Assembly (NCBI GenBank): GCA_943737045.1
Contig: CALSFV010000227.1
Location: 591,001 to 655,000 of the forward strand
DNA: 64,000 nucleotides
Direction of reading: 5' to 3'
Source: Parapristionchus giblindavisi
Taxonomy: Eukaryota; Nematoda; Chromadorea; Rhabditida; Diplogasteridae
Position numbers and translations under genes: made by a program. Within the stretch, counting starts at the first letter, position 1. Every line of letters begins with the position of its first letter. This document shows, in pieces, positions 26,243 through 39,098 of the stretch. The notes under the pieces are model-generated. The model saw nothing but the letters and a program-made list of their open reading frames with translations, made no database searches and had not been told where the DNA came from.

Positions 26243-29200
26243 GTTATTACTAGCGTACCCCTTATTCGCGTTCGCTCCCATCGTATCCAGTCCGAGCTCC
26301 TTCATCTTTCGCAGGATCTGACGACGGGTGCGCTCGCGCGACAACGAATGCTCAATGTAGTCGGCAATGTCCAGTCCTTAAAAATATATTTACTTATTTT
26401 TATTATATATTTATTTACAACGATTACTTATTTTTTCATGTTGCTTCATACATTGCCATACCCTCGCAGTGCGAGGATTGACCCACTATATAAAGGCCTT
26501 TTTAGGCCACTCGATAAAAAGGGAAGCTAAAAATGACGATTTTTAAGCGAAAATAACGAATTTTATGTATGAACCCACCCTATTTCGAGAATTGACCCAC
26601 TATATAAAAATATACGACGAGGGTACCGAAAATGTATGATGTTGCTTTATTTAGACTAATTATGTACATTTTATGCAGTGTCCAGCACCACTATGAAATT
26701 GTAGATCGACGAGCACTATTTGATCATTAATTGTCCAAGGAATCACACAAGTCTTTTTTATAGTCCGACTATCATCAATAAGCTCGAGCTTATAAATGCA
26801 TGTTTTCAATCAATATCAATCAATAATAATTTATCTAAAAAAAATGATAAATAATTCAATCTCACCCTCTGGCCGCTCATCCATATTACGGTAGTCTTCG
26901 TGGTGAGACCGCAGCTCATCCTCCAACTCCTCTGTCCATGTCGATGACGCCTCCTCCTTGCTTTGCCTGATATCTACCACTTTACAATCAATCAATAAAT
27001 CGATAAATCAAACAATCAATCAACAACTCACTCATAGCTACCGTAGCCAAAGCAGATCTCATACGCACTCTGGGGCGTCTTCCAGAAGAGCGCCTCGGGA
27101 CCGAATCGCTCTTCCAATCGCGAGAAGCAAGCGAAGAATCTGGAATCGATCGAGGTTATAGTTATAGTAATCAATCAATATCGATCAGAATATACAGTAA
27201 TATATTACAGTTACAGTAATCAATCACGATCGATCAGAATGTACCGTACCTCTTGAGGAGGTGGAATCCAAACTGGTAGAGCTCATAGAAGGCGCTCTTC
27301 TTCAGCTCGTCCTTCGTTCGGCCTGCCAACTTCACTCGAACCTTCTCGAAGACCATCAGCAGTGAAACCTGCAAATATTGAAATTTTTTTTATTTCAAAA
27401 ACCGTTCCAGGGGTTGTTCATAAAAGCGGGGAGTAATTAATATTTTCAAGACAATGGTATCATACGCAGTAGCTAAGCATCCTTTACGTCTCATGACGTT
27501 ATCAATTTCGTGAGACGCAAAAGTAACAGGCAAATTGACTGAAAGTTCGGGGGTAGGGCATGGCCGCAAGCTCACAGGAATGAAGCATAAAAAATAAATA
27601 AATAAAATAAATAAACAAATAAATAAGCATAGGAAACATACCATGTAGATCTTGGAGGGCATGTCCATCTCGAAAGCCACGCGGTGCAGCATTCGCACGA
27701 GCGCATGATTCAGCTCGGGCGCATTCGTCTCGAAGTCGTTCAACAGATATACGTACCTGAATCAAATATCGAATAGAAGATTATCGATTGGACCGAAATC
27801 ATAGCAGATCAAGACACCGCTTCGTACCGAATTCATTATAGCTCTAGGCAAGCAAGAATACCAAGCGCATACATCGCCGGCAAACGTGACGTCACATAGG
27901 CGAGGATTTTTTGGCAACCCGCCTCGGCCCTTTTTTTGATGTCAGGTTTTTTAAACGATTTCATACATTTTCATACCCTCATAATCCGAGGATCGACCCA
28001 CTAAATAGAGTTCACTTTCAGGTCACTTGATGCGTTAAAGAAATTACAATTTAAGCGCAAAATAACGATTTGTCTAGGCCGATAATTCGTAAATTGATCC
28101 ACTGAATAAGACAAATTATAAATGGATGCTAGACAAGCAAGAATATCAAGCGCATTAATCGGTAATTTTAGCAGATTTTCTAATACCACCAGATTTCACA
28201 ACAATCTTCAACGTACATGCATACAAGCGGGCACCTGTATTCAACGGGTGTCGTCAGCGCTATTTCAATACGCACCCTTGACTACAGTACACTCCGGCTA
28301 CCGTACTCCAAGACGCCTTATGAATCCTCGAGCGCACTTACCACTTTAGCACGTCGTTTCTCGCAAATTGCATGATGTGCTCCTTGAAGTTGAAATCGAC
28401 CTCACGACGTTCGTATCTGCAACAACAATATTGCACTGGAGCCAATTAATAATGCGCTGATCAAAAAAAAAGAATTATAGTGGCGAGATAGTGTGTACAA
28501 AGAGGAGAGTTTTCTCCGCTTTTCTTTTCTCTTCGCAACATTTGAGCAGGGAATATAGCTAACGGCAAGCGTATTTTTATGTGCCCCTATGGACAAAATG
28601 GTAGTCTGAGTGATACTAATCAGTCGTTTACTAGCAACCCCTCCCTTCCAAATGATATTGTACTTGACATACGGTCATCGTATTGTACTGTACCAGGGCT
28701 GTTCGGAAAAAAATAATTTCGAAAAATCCCGAAATCCCAGCCCTACTGTCGCATACCTATCCTCATCCTCATCCTCGCTATTGTACTCCTCCTCCTCTCC
28801 ATCAATGAACCCTCCTCCTCCACTCTTCACAGCACTTGGACCTGCCAGCTTATCCTCGGCCGTCGTCAGCTCCTCAGCCACCTGTACGCACACACAAGCA
28901 TTACTTCCGTTGTTTACCAAAACTTGTGCTGTATACCAGACTCCGCCCACAACTACAGTAGGCAGCATACCTCTCGCAGATCCGTCACCATGATCGCCTT
29001 GATCTCGTTGAGCTCGTCGTCCACGGGCATGTCCGACCTGGAACAATGAATAAATCGATAATCAGGCAATCAATCAATATATTCAATATATCGTATACCT
29101 TCCATAGGTTAATAAATCGATAATCAGGTGATCAATCAATCAATAAATCGATAATCAATCAATAGATTCAATATACAATATCCTACCTTCCAAAGGTGCC

Positions 29201-30007
29201 TTCCATCGGCCATAGGGTGCGTGCCGCGTGGAACAGTCCGATGGCATCCGACAGTCGAGAAGAGCGCAACGCACGTTGAACCGCGAGCATCGCGAAGCGT
29301 CTGCACAATTACAATTATTTTTAAAAATTCATTGATTATTTTATTTTTTTGCCATCATCTATTACAATGGAAAGAACACAGAGAATACATGAAAATACAT
29401 CTCGTTTCACACTTTCGCCTCCCTGTTTGCAGTATATTGGCGACCAAACTACAGGCTAAACTACAAATAACAGACTAAACTACAAACTACAGGCTACAAA
29501 TTCCACTCACTGATGCGTCTCATCGTCCACGTCTAGCAGGACGTTGATCGGACTCACGTCAGCGCTCTCCTCATCGTCACCCACGAGAATGGCACTGAAA
29601 ATCGATAATATCAATCAATCAATAAATACCAATCAATCGATAATGTTATATTTTGTTAGATAAACGAAGTTTATTGAAGTAAAATATTTATTATAAGTCA
29701 TTGCGAAATCAATCAAAAGTTCACAGCCCACCAGGTCGGCCAAAGCCCTTTGATTGATTGAGCAATGAAATATAATATCCATCAATCGATATGCGAGTCT
29801 TTCAAAGGTTCAAGACTCGCACACTATTGATCTACAAGAAACTAAATCACAAATCAATCAATAATCAATAATCTCTCGACCTACCGTACTCCCTGCATGA
29901 CCTTGTCCCACAACTCCTCCGCGGCCACCTCCTTCATCGAGTCCAGGCCACGGTACTCTTCACGAAGCCGCTCACGCTCTGCTGCATCTTCGTCTAGAAT
30001 TAAATAT

Positions 30008-30042
<35 letters not shown>

Positions 30043-30156
30043 CATAATAATAAACAACATGAAGCACAATTATTAATATAATTAAGTTCACATCTTATAA
30101 GTTTGACTTTGCGAATCCGATTTTTGCACACTATAAACAATTCATTTATAACAATA

Positions 30157-30192
<36 letters not shown>

Positions 30193-32380
30193 CTCTCACC
30201 AATAACCGCTCCTTCCTCCTCCTTTCCCTTCTGTTTCTTCTTCTGTGCCCGTCTCTTGCGGATCTTCTGCTTCTTCGTCACCTGTGACAATCATGTTTTA
30301 AGGCATAGACAAAGCAGCCAAATTATCGACTCACCGATACAGTTACGAGAAGTCTTTCCAATTAAAAAAAAGAAACACTAACTCTAAGCATATTTACATG
30401 TTCAAGATAACAAAAGACTACAGTAACCCATCCGCTTTCTACCATGTCCAAACAACTGTAAGGAACTACAGTAACCCATCCAACTGTCCCGATGTCCATA
30501 CTACTGTAATGGGCAACAGTAACCTATCCGCCTTCTCCCATGTCCAGACTACTGTAACCCATCCGCTTTCCACCATGCCCAGACTACTGTAATGTGCTAC
30601 AGTAACCCATGCTTGTACCTGCGTGAGCAATCCCGCCTTGTGGCTCCTCTCCAGCAGTCTGAAGTAGTGGTGATTCACCAACACGAGCTCTCGCAGAAAC
30701 GTCTTCGACAGTACGCCAGGCTGCAATCAATCAATCAATCAATCAATAATTACCCTCTGATTATTGACCACAAATCAATCAATAATATGTCTCACCATAA
30801 ATCCCCTCATGAGATTGGTACTGAGATCGCGATACTCATCCATCTAAAATCAATCAATCAATCATCATCAATCGATAGCATCTCAGTCGATACCGTATTC
30901 CTACACTCGATGGATAACTCTCAAGAGACTATACCAATCAATCAATAAACACGCTACCGTACCCCTCGAATCAATCAATAAACGGGTACCGTACCCCTCG
31001 AATCAATCAATAAACGCGCTACCGTACCCCTCTAATCAAACAATAAACGCGATACCGTACCACTCGAATCAATCAATAAACGCGTTACGGTACTCCTCGA
31101 ATCAATCAATAAACGCGCTACGGTACTCCTCGAATCAATCAATAAACGCGCCACCGTACTCCTCGAATCAATCAATAAACGCGCTACCGTACCCCTCGAA
31201 TCAATCAATAAACGCGCTACCGTACCCGGAGAATATGCGTGCATGCCGCCGTCGCCTCGTCCCTCTCCTCCGCACTGCCGCAGTCCAGCATGTATTGATG
31301 GCTGAAATCAATCAATCAATCAATAATCAAACCACCCATACGTGGGCAGCCATTGTCGTTGGCAAATTAAATCGGGTGGGTTGGATGCAAAAATCGGGTG
31401 AATTGGACACAAAAATGTCATTTTTGTACTAATTTTGGCTAGATCGTTTTCACTTTTGAATGATTTTTGGCAAAATCGGGTGGGTCTGGTGCCAAAACCG
31501 GGTGGGCTTTGTCGCTAGCGACAATGCCGCCCACGTATGAAACCACCTACAGTATATCCACAACGAAAAATCAATAATGTTACAGTATACTCACAACAGT
31601 ATGAGCTCCTTGTAGGCAGAGAGCGCAAACTGGGCGCGAAGACCGTACCGGCGACCCTCCTTCTTGTTCGTCTGAAAAGCAACTACTTAATTTGACTCTC
31701 CGCTCTGGTCACACTCTCTCGCAGACAAAGAAAGCGAGATAGTGTGGCCAGATTCCGTATGCATGAACGCAGACAGCGGCTTGGGGGGGGGGGGGTTGGT
31801 CAACGATTGTGACGTCACCATTGTCGACAGACGGTTTGCCAGCGTGCATGCATACCGCCTCAGAACCTGGTGATTTCGTGTAGTTCCGAACTATTAATTG
31901 ATGAACATGCATGTTCGAGCCGTTGGTTGACATCATACAACGGGAACAACAATTAATATTGTCATTGTAGATCGGTGCTTGATAAGGTGCACGATGAGGA
32001 TTAATTATTGATTGAATGATAGACTTAAGAGAAAATACATATTGCTAGAATGATTCAAGACAAAGCAATATCATTACAGCTCCGCAACGACGAATCAGCA
32101 GGTTCAGTTAGTGGAAGCGCCTTACGGTTTCATTAGCAGCATGTCGCCCACGTATGTCTCACAAAAAATTGAGTGTGAGCATACTACATTGTGGGAAATC
32201 GGATCATTTTACAGTGAAAAATATGCGTAGAACAAAAATATATGAGTGCCAGTTCCGTTTTGTTTTTCGTAATATATTATATTATTATTATTATTATTAC
32301 CTTGGCCAACTCCAGGTAATTGTCCATCTGAATCTGCACGTGGTGGAAGCCATCGACGCCGAGCGATGCTGATACCTGGG

Positions 32381-32412
<32 letters not shown>

Positions 32413-32429
32413 TAATAACAATAATAATC

Positions 32430-32477
<48 letters not shown>

Positions 32478-35400
32478 CAATAATAATAATAATAATAAAA
32501 ATAATAATAGCAATAATAAATAATAATAACAATAATTTCTTTAAAATCTTTAATTAATTGTTTTTATGATTCATTCTGATGGCTGAACAAAGGTTAGAGA
32601 ACATGCTCATCAATTAATGGTTCCAAGCTACACGAAATCACCAGGTTGCGGTGTCTAGTGATCTTAAAATCAGGGTCGTAACCATGTGAGCGAAAGACAT
32701 TTGCGCCACACGAAGAGAACGGACATTTGCGCCAGTTACCAATTGCGCCGAGCTACATTTGCGCCGAGGGACATTTGCGCCAAGGTACATTTGCGCCAGT
32801 ACCAAATGCGCCGGAACCAAATGCGCCGAGGGACATTTGCGCCGGAACCAAATGCGCCGAGGGACATTTGCGCCGAGGTACATTTGCGCCAGTACCAAAT
32901 GCGCCGGAACCAAATGCGCCGATGGACATTTGCGCCGAGGTACATTTGCGCCAGTACCAAATGCGCCGAGGGACATTTGCGCCGGAAGCAAATGCGCCGA
33001 GGGACATTTGCGCCGGAACCAAATGCGCCGAGGGACATTTGCGCCGAACTACATTAGCACTAGAATCCAATACGACTCCCTGTCTTTTATTTTATTTTCT
33101 TGTCTCATCATTTTTGTTGCAATTGCTTCAAAGCTGTGATCTATATATTACGGTGTTTCCATCCACCTTTCCATTATATTATGTTTACTTCCCCAAATAT
33201 CGCAATTTTTTATTTGTCTAATTGTAAGAAACGATAAATATATATTATTAATATTTCACAAGGCTTCAACAAGTTTCAACTTTAGTTTAGCTTTTCGATA
33301 GACCTTCAAGGTGTTGGATATAACTTCTACCCATCAAGGTGTTGGATAGAACTTCCACCATTAGCAACTGCCATTAATCTTTTTTCTCTATTAGCCTTTT
33401 GAATAGATCCTTCTTTCTTATATTGGTATAACAGTAGGTTTTGAGCTGTTGCTTGTTCAAACAAAAGTTCAACAGATTCGGCATGCTTGAGCAGACCTTC
33501 GGCTAGGCGTGTTGATAGAGAGTGGCTCGCAATATACGGTGCACCAAGTGCCGTACAAAATATCATGGACTATTTTTTAATCAAAAAGAAAACTATACAT
33601 CGCACACAGATGGGCGTATTGACCTGTATTTTAAAAGAAATTTTAAAATTCCGGCGCAAATATCCCTCGGCGCAAATGTACTTCGGCGCAAATGTCCCCC
33701 GGCGCATTTGGTTCTGGCGCAAATGTCCCTCGGCGCATTTGGTTCCGGCGCAAATGTCCCTCGGCGCATTTGGTTCTGGCGCAAATGTCCCTCGGCGCAT
33801 TTGGTTCTGGCGCAAATGTCCCTCGGCGCATTTGGTTCTGGCGCAAATGTCCCTCGGCGCATTTGGAACTGGCGCAAATGTCCTTCAGCGCATTTGGTAA
33901 TGGCGCAAATGTCCTTCAGCGCATTTGGAACTGGCGCAAGTATACCTCGGCGCATTTGGGACCGGCGCAATTGATGCATTCGGCGCAAATGTCTTTCGCT
34001 CACATGGTTACGACCCTAAAATCACGATCACGCCACCCCCTCCTTTATCCTGAAAAGGGATTATAGATCACCCAATTATGATCTGATCAATATGCAACTA
34101 GCAAATGTTGACTGGACAGGTTTATTTTCCATCATGAACTCGGCAGATAGTATGTATGATCTCCTTATGAAAGCCATTCAGAAATCTATAGATACACATG
34201 TCCCATGGTGTAGAGTGAATATTAACCACGGTAAACTACCACCCCATATTGAGCGTCTATTGAACAAGCGCTTTACTGCATGGCAAAAATCAATCAGCCA
34301 TGCTTCCTCTGAAAATAATAGTATTTTTGAAACCTTAAACAAAAAATTTAGAAAAGAACTAATTCGTTATCATAAAAACGTAGAAAAGAAAATTATTGAT
34401 AGCGAAGACAGGAATAAGTTCTTTACTTATATGAAACGCTGTTCTAATACTCAAAAGGGTATTGATGGATTGAGAGATGGCAACGGAACACCCATTCTCG
34501 GTGACGTAGAAAAGGCCAATCTTCTCGCAAATACGTTTGTCGGTGTTTTTACTACTGACAACGGTATCATCCCAACCCCTAAACCAATTCCAAACATAGG
34601 CAATTTTGAAGAGCCACTATTTCTAGGACACGAAATCTGTGAACTTATAAATAGATGGAAAAAGTCCTCATGTAAAACTCCAGAAAATATAAACCTCAAT
34701 TTCATTAAAAGGATATCCATCCCTATAGCTGAACCATTAGAGATTATCTTTAGAACTTCATTTGAAACAGGAATCATACCTAGACAGTGGAAACATTCCA
34801 TTGTTACTCCTGTGAAGAAATCCCCTCCTTTCTCAGTTCCTCTTAACTATAGACCAATCTCAATTACATCATTTTTCTGTAGAGTCTTTGAATGCATTTT
34901 AAGCAAGTCTATAATATCACATTGTGAATCTTTAGAAATTTTCCCTGATGAACAGTACGGCTTTAGAAAGCATAGATCACGTGAACTCCAAATGTTGGAA
35001 GTACTTGAACATTGGTCTGCTTCACTTAGTAATGGACAGCCAGTTGACGTTATATATTTTGACTTTGCTAAGGCATTTGATAGAGTATCCCACCCCAAAC
35101 TTCTAGCTAAAATCAACACGATTGGTTTATCCTCTAAGACCTTACGTTGGATTGCTGAATATCTCAACAACAGAACTTTTCAAGTTAGAGTAAAAGATAA
35201 ACTCTCTGACTGTCACCCTGTAACTAGTGGAGTGCCACAGGGCTCAGTACTTGGGCCCTTGCTCTTTCTCATTTTCACATCTGAACTACCCAGACTGGTA
35301 CAAAAAGATGGTGTATTGGTTCGCCTATATGCTGATGACATAAAGATATACAGATCATTTAGAACGGGTGAACCTCCCCACCCCCTACAAGTTGCAGTCG

Positions 35401-38400
35401 ACACTATTGTTAATTGGTCAAACGACTGGCAATTGCCTCTAGCGTCCCATAAATGTAACTCCCTACACCTAGGTAGAGCGAATCCTTCTAGAGTATATAC
35501 TATTGAAGGCAATAATCTGAATCAAAAAGAAGTTGTCAAAGATCTAGGATTCATAATTCAAAGAAGCCTGACTTTCTCAGACCATTGTAGAGCAGTATCA
35601 ATCAAAGCAAAATCAGCCTGTCATATAATTATGCGAGCTCTAAGAACAAATAACCCGATAATTCTACTAAAAGCATATTCAATTTATATAAGGCCTATTT
35701 TAGAGAGCGCTTGCGCTCTATTCAATCCCTACCAGAAAAAAGACATTAAAATATAAGAAAAAGTACAGAATTATTTCACAAGAAGGCTGTTTGCACGTTG
35801 CCACAAATATACGTGGCAATTCATGCCGAATAGTAGTGTACGCAACACAAAACTCGGTCTTGACACTCTCGAGCAGCGCAGGCAAAACATTGACATTAAA
35901 ATGTCCATCAAATTACTTAGAAGGAAAACTAGGATTTCAAATAATAAAAACCACTATTTCAAAACCTACGTTACTAGAAATGGATTAAACTTCTCCAATT
36001 GCGGGTCTCGTTTCCAATACAGGCATAACAGTTTCTTCTTGCGAGCGGCTCGGTTACTTAGCCGACCAGAGAATAGAATCAACTTTTAAAAACCAATGAC
36101 TGATCAGTTTGGCCACAACTCCGTTATCATTATTATACACGTATTCAATGTTTAATCCCCTCCTAGAAATTGTACTTCATTCATTCATTTGTTTAATATT
36201 TATTGCTTTATACACGTTTACCTTGTGGTGAATAAATATATATATATAAAGTAGCCCCCCCCTCCCCATCTCTCATTAGTGCATATCAATCTATCAATAG
36301 ATAATAGACAATTATCAATAACCAAAAATGTACAGTAGCACTACCCCATTATGCGCACCCGGGTCGTATTTTCCGTTTTCACAGCTGGAAAAGAGCGAAA
36401 TTGATCGCGAGTTTCATAATGTATTACTTTCAAGAATGAAAGTACAGTTCCCGCCCAATACACCACACAACAGAACCAAAGTTCATCAATACCACTATAT
36501 TGAGAGCAAACTTGCTAAATAAAGACAACAGATTTCCTAACTTTGCATACTTGTGTACCCGAATTGGCCAAATTCTGGCAAATTGGAGCCCAAAAACAAG
36601 TGCTTTGTCAATATACCGGCTAGTATTTGCCAGAATACGGGCAAATCGTTCGTGAACTATCCCGCTACTCGGACAAATTAAATCTCTGTATTCGTTCTTT
36701 TCTGTACCGTGTTTTCTCGAAAAGGAATAAATATTATTATTATTATTATCATTATTATTATTATTATTATTATTTATTATTATTATGTGTACCTTCTCCG
36801 ACGGAATCTTGGCCAGTCTTGCAAACTGCAGACAGAATCGCTGCAGGAGATAGTAGTGTAGATCAGCCTGTCTCTGGCCAATCGATCGTCGAGAATCAAA
36901 TGCCTGAATATCGATTGGCCTGACATATTATCGATTGATCGACCATCGTCTTACCATCTCCCTCGTAGTCTTCATCAATCGATTGTAGGCCTCGTCAATG
37001 AATCGCGTGACGAATGCCTGCAATGATGGGATACGGTAGGGGGTGGTGTGTGGTGTGGTGTGGGCGGGCGACGTATCCTACTAACCTTCATTTTCAGGCG
37101 AATGTCGATGGAGGAGAGGAAGGTGCGCTGCCGGTTCTCGAAGGGCCGCCTATTCACCGGCTGCCGCCGCTTCGTCTTCCGGTTCTCCATGAAGTCCATC
37201 GCGTTCACGTTCTTCACCGGCCTGGAGTATACGGTAAGGAATACTACAGTAACCCTGTATGATATGGCAACCCACAATACAGCAACCCTGATTGATATTG
37301 TAATCTAACTAGAGTCACCATGTGATATTGCAAACTATACTAGAGTAACCCTGCGACATTTTACATCGTCCTATTACACAAAAGCCTGTACTACACTAGA
37401 CAGTAATTTGCAATCGTTCCAGGAATATAAAGATAGATAATTTTGCATTGATTCGGGTAATATTTTCATAAAATGTCATTTTGGCGTTAAGACTGCAGTT
37501 TAGGTAATCCTGTCATAAACCACGAGCCATTTCGGGCGCACGTCAACACGACAAATATCGACTGATATATCACTACCGCTTTCAGGAGGTCGACAGGAAC
37601 AATTATCGATTGGTAGATCATCAATCCACTCACTTGGTAATGATCATGTCATTGTCCGAATTCACTGCCTTCATGCCCCTTACCACATAAGATCCGGCAA
37701 AGTTTGTGTGCCTGTAGGAATCAATTTTATTACATAATCAATCAATAATATCCTAATCAATCAATAATATCTTAATCAATCAATAACCTCTTTCCCATAA
37801 CCTTCCGCCGCATCTCCTCCATGGCCTCGCGCTGATTCTCAACCATTTGCGAGAGTTCCGCCTAAAAGATCAATATAAATAAAAATCAATCAATCAATCA
37901 ATCAATAAACAAATCAATCAATATATCGCCTACCTCAGTCTTCTGCTTCTCCTCCTCGCTGCGACCTTTTTCCGCCGAAACGAGATCTTCCGGTCTCTGG
38001 AAATGAGAAATCTATAAATCTCTATAATGGTAAAAAAGGTAAATTCCGTTATTCAAGGAACAAAAAGTCCTACGTGAGCTCACTACTAGGCAAATGATCA
38101 TTAGTGATAATGGTAGGCGAAGACATAATCGAATTTCATATGATTTCATATAATCGTATTTCCTTAGGAAAACCAGGGATGCGCCCTTTACAGGAGGCCA
38201 AAAAGAACCCGTGAAACATGAAACACACATGTTCCTTGCGCAATGTTAAAGGCACGCCCCGCACTATCTTTTCACACTCTCCACTCTGGCAATACTCTAT
38301 CGCTTTCATTGTAATCTATCACTCTATTGTCTTATGTTGCCACAGTTGCGACATAGTATTTTATGTGCACTATAGATTTCACCCTATTTGTATTTGTTTT

Positions 38401-39059
38401 CCGCCACTGTCACCACATAAATAAATATTATTATTATTATTATTATTGTCTACGGGACATATTTGGCACAGCGCAAACCTAGCACCTTAAAGGTACCATA
38501 CCTCAAGCGCCCCTTAACCGAGTCAACATAATTGTTCCATCAATCTTCGAAACGTCACCATCTCATCTGATGATCCTATGGTCTTTCTAAATTGGATGCA
38601 ACGTGGAAGCCGCGGGTGGAATATAGTGCGGGATATAATGATATGACACCCCTAAAATTTTGCGATTCCGACCAAATGATGAGCGGAAATCAACAGGGGT
38701 ATAAACCATTTGTATCCCCGCCGCCGATAACTTATGTGGGCAACCTATGAGGATATTCACTTTCCCAGTCACTTTCTGGCAATGCTCTCTCGCTTTCTTT
38801 GTCTACGAGAGAGCGTGCCAGAGTGGAGAGTAAAATGTCACTCAAAAGCGAAATCTCACAAGCAACGACACTTTTGCTCCTTTAATTCATTATACTGACG
38901 ATTTAACTAATCGATAAATAAATAAATAAATAAATATATTAAATAAATAAAAACAAACATGTTCCTTGAGCATGAGGGCGAAGATCTCCAGTATGGACAA
39001 ATGAAAGTCTCGCTCTCGTCGATCCTTCGATATCTCCATCAGAACCGCGTCCAGTCCTG

Positions 39060-39098
<39 letters not shown>

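Noticed and set aside
26132..26530. Plus-strand 132-codon frame with a polyisoleucine run
   Set aside because: It crosses a MITE, an ATT microsatellite and tim-1 exon 30 on the opposite strand.
30942..31225. Regularly spaced repeats that could suggest a CRISPR array
   Set aside because: Units are directly tandem without unique spacers, the host is eukaryotic, and the unit starts at a splice donor.
32686..34003. Several 80-160 codon frames of RRGTFAPEPNAP or GANVPRRIW repeats on both strands
   Set aside because: They are produced by the TTTGCGCC tandem arrays; all six frames show them, mirrored between the two arms.
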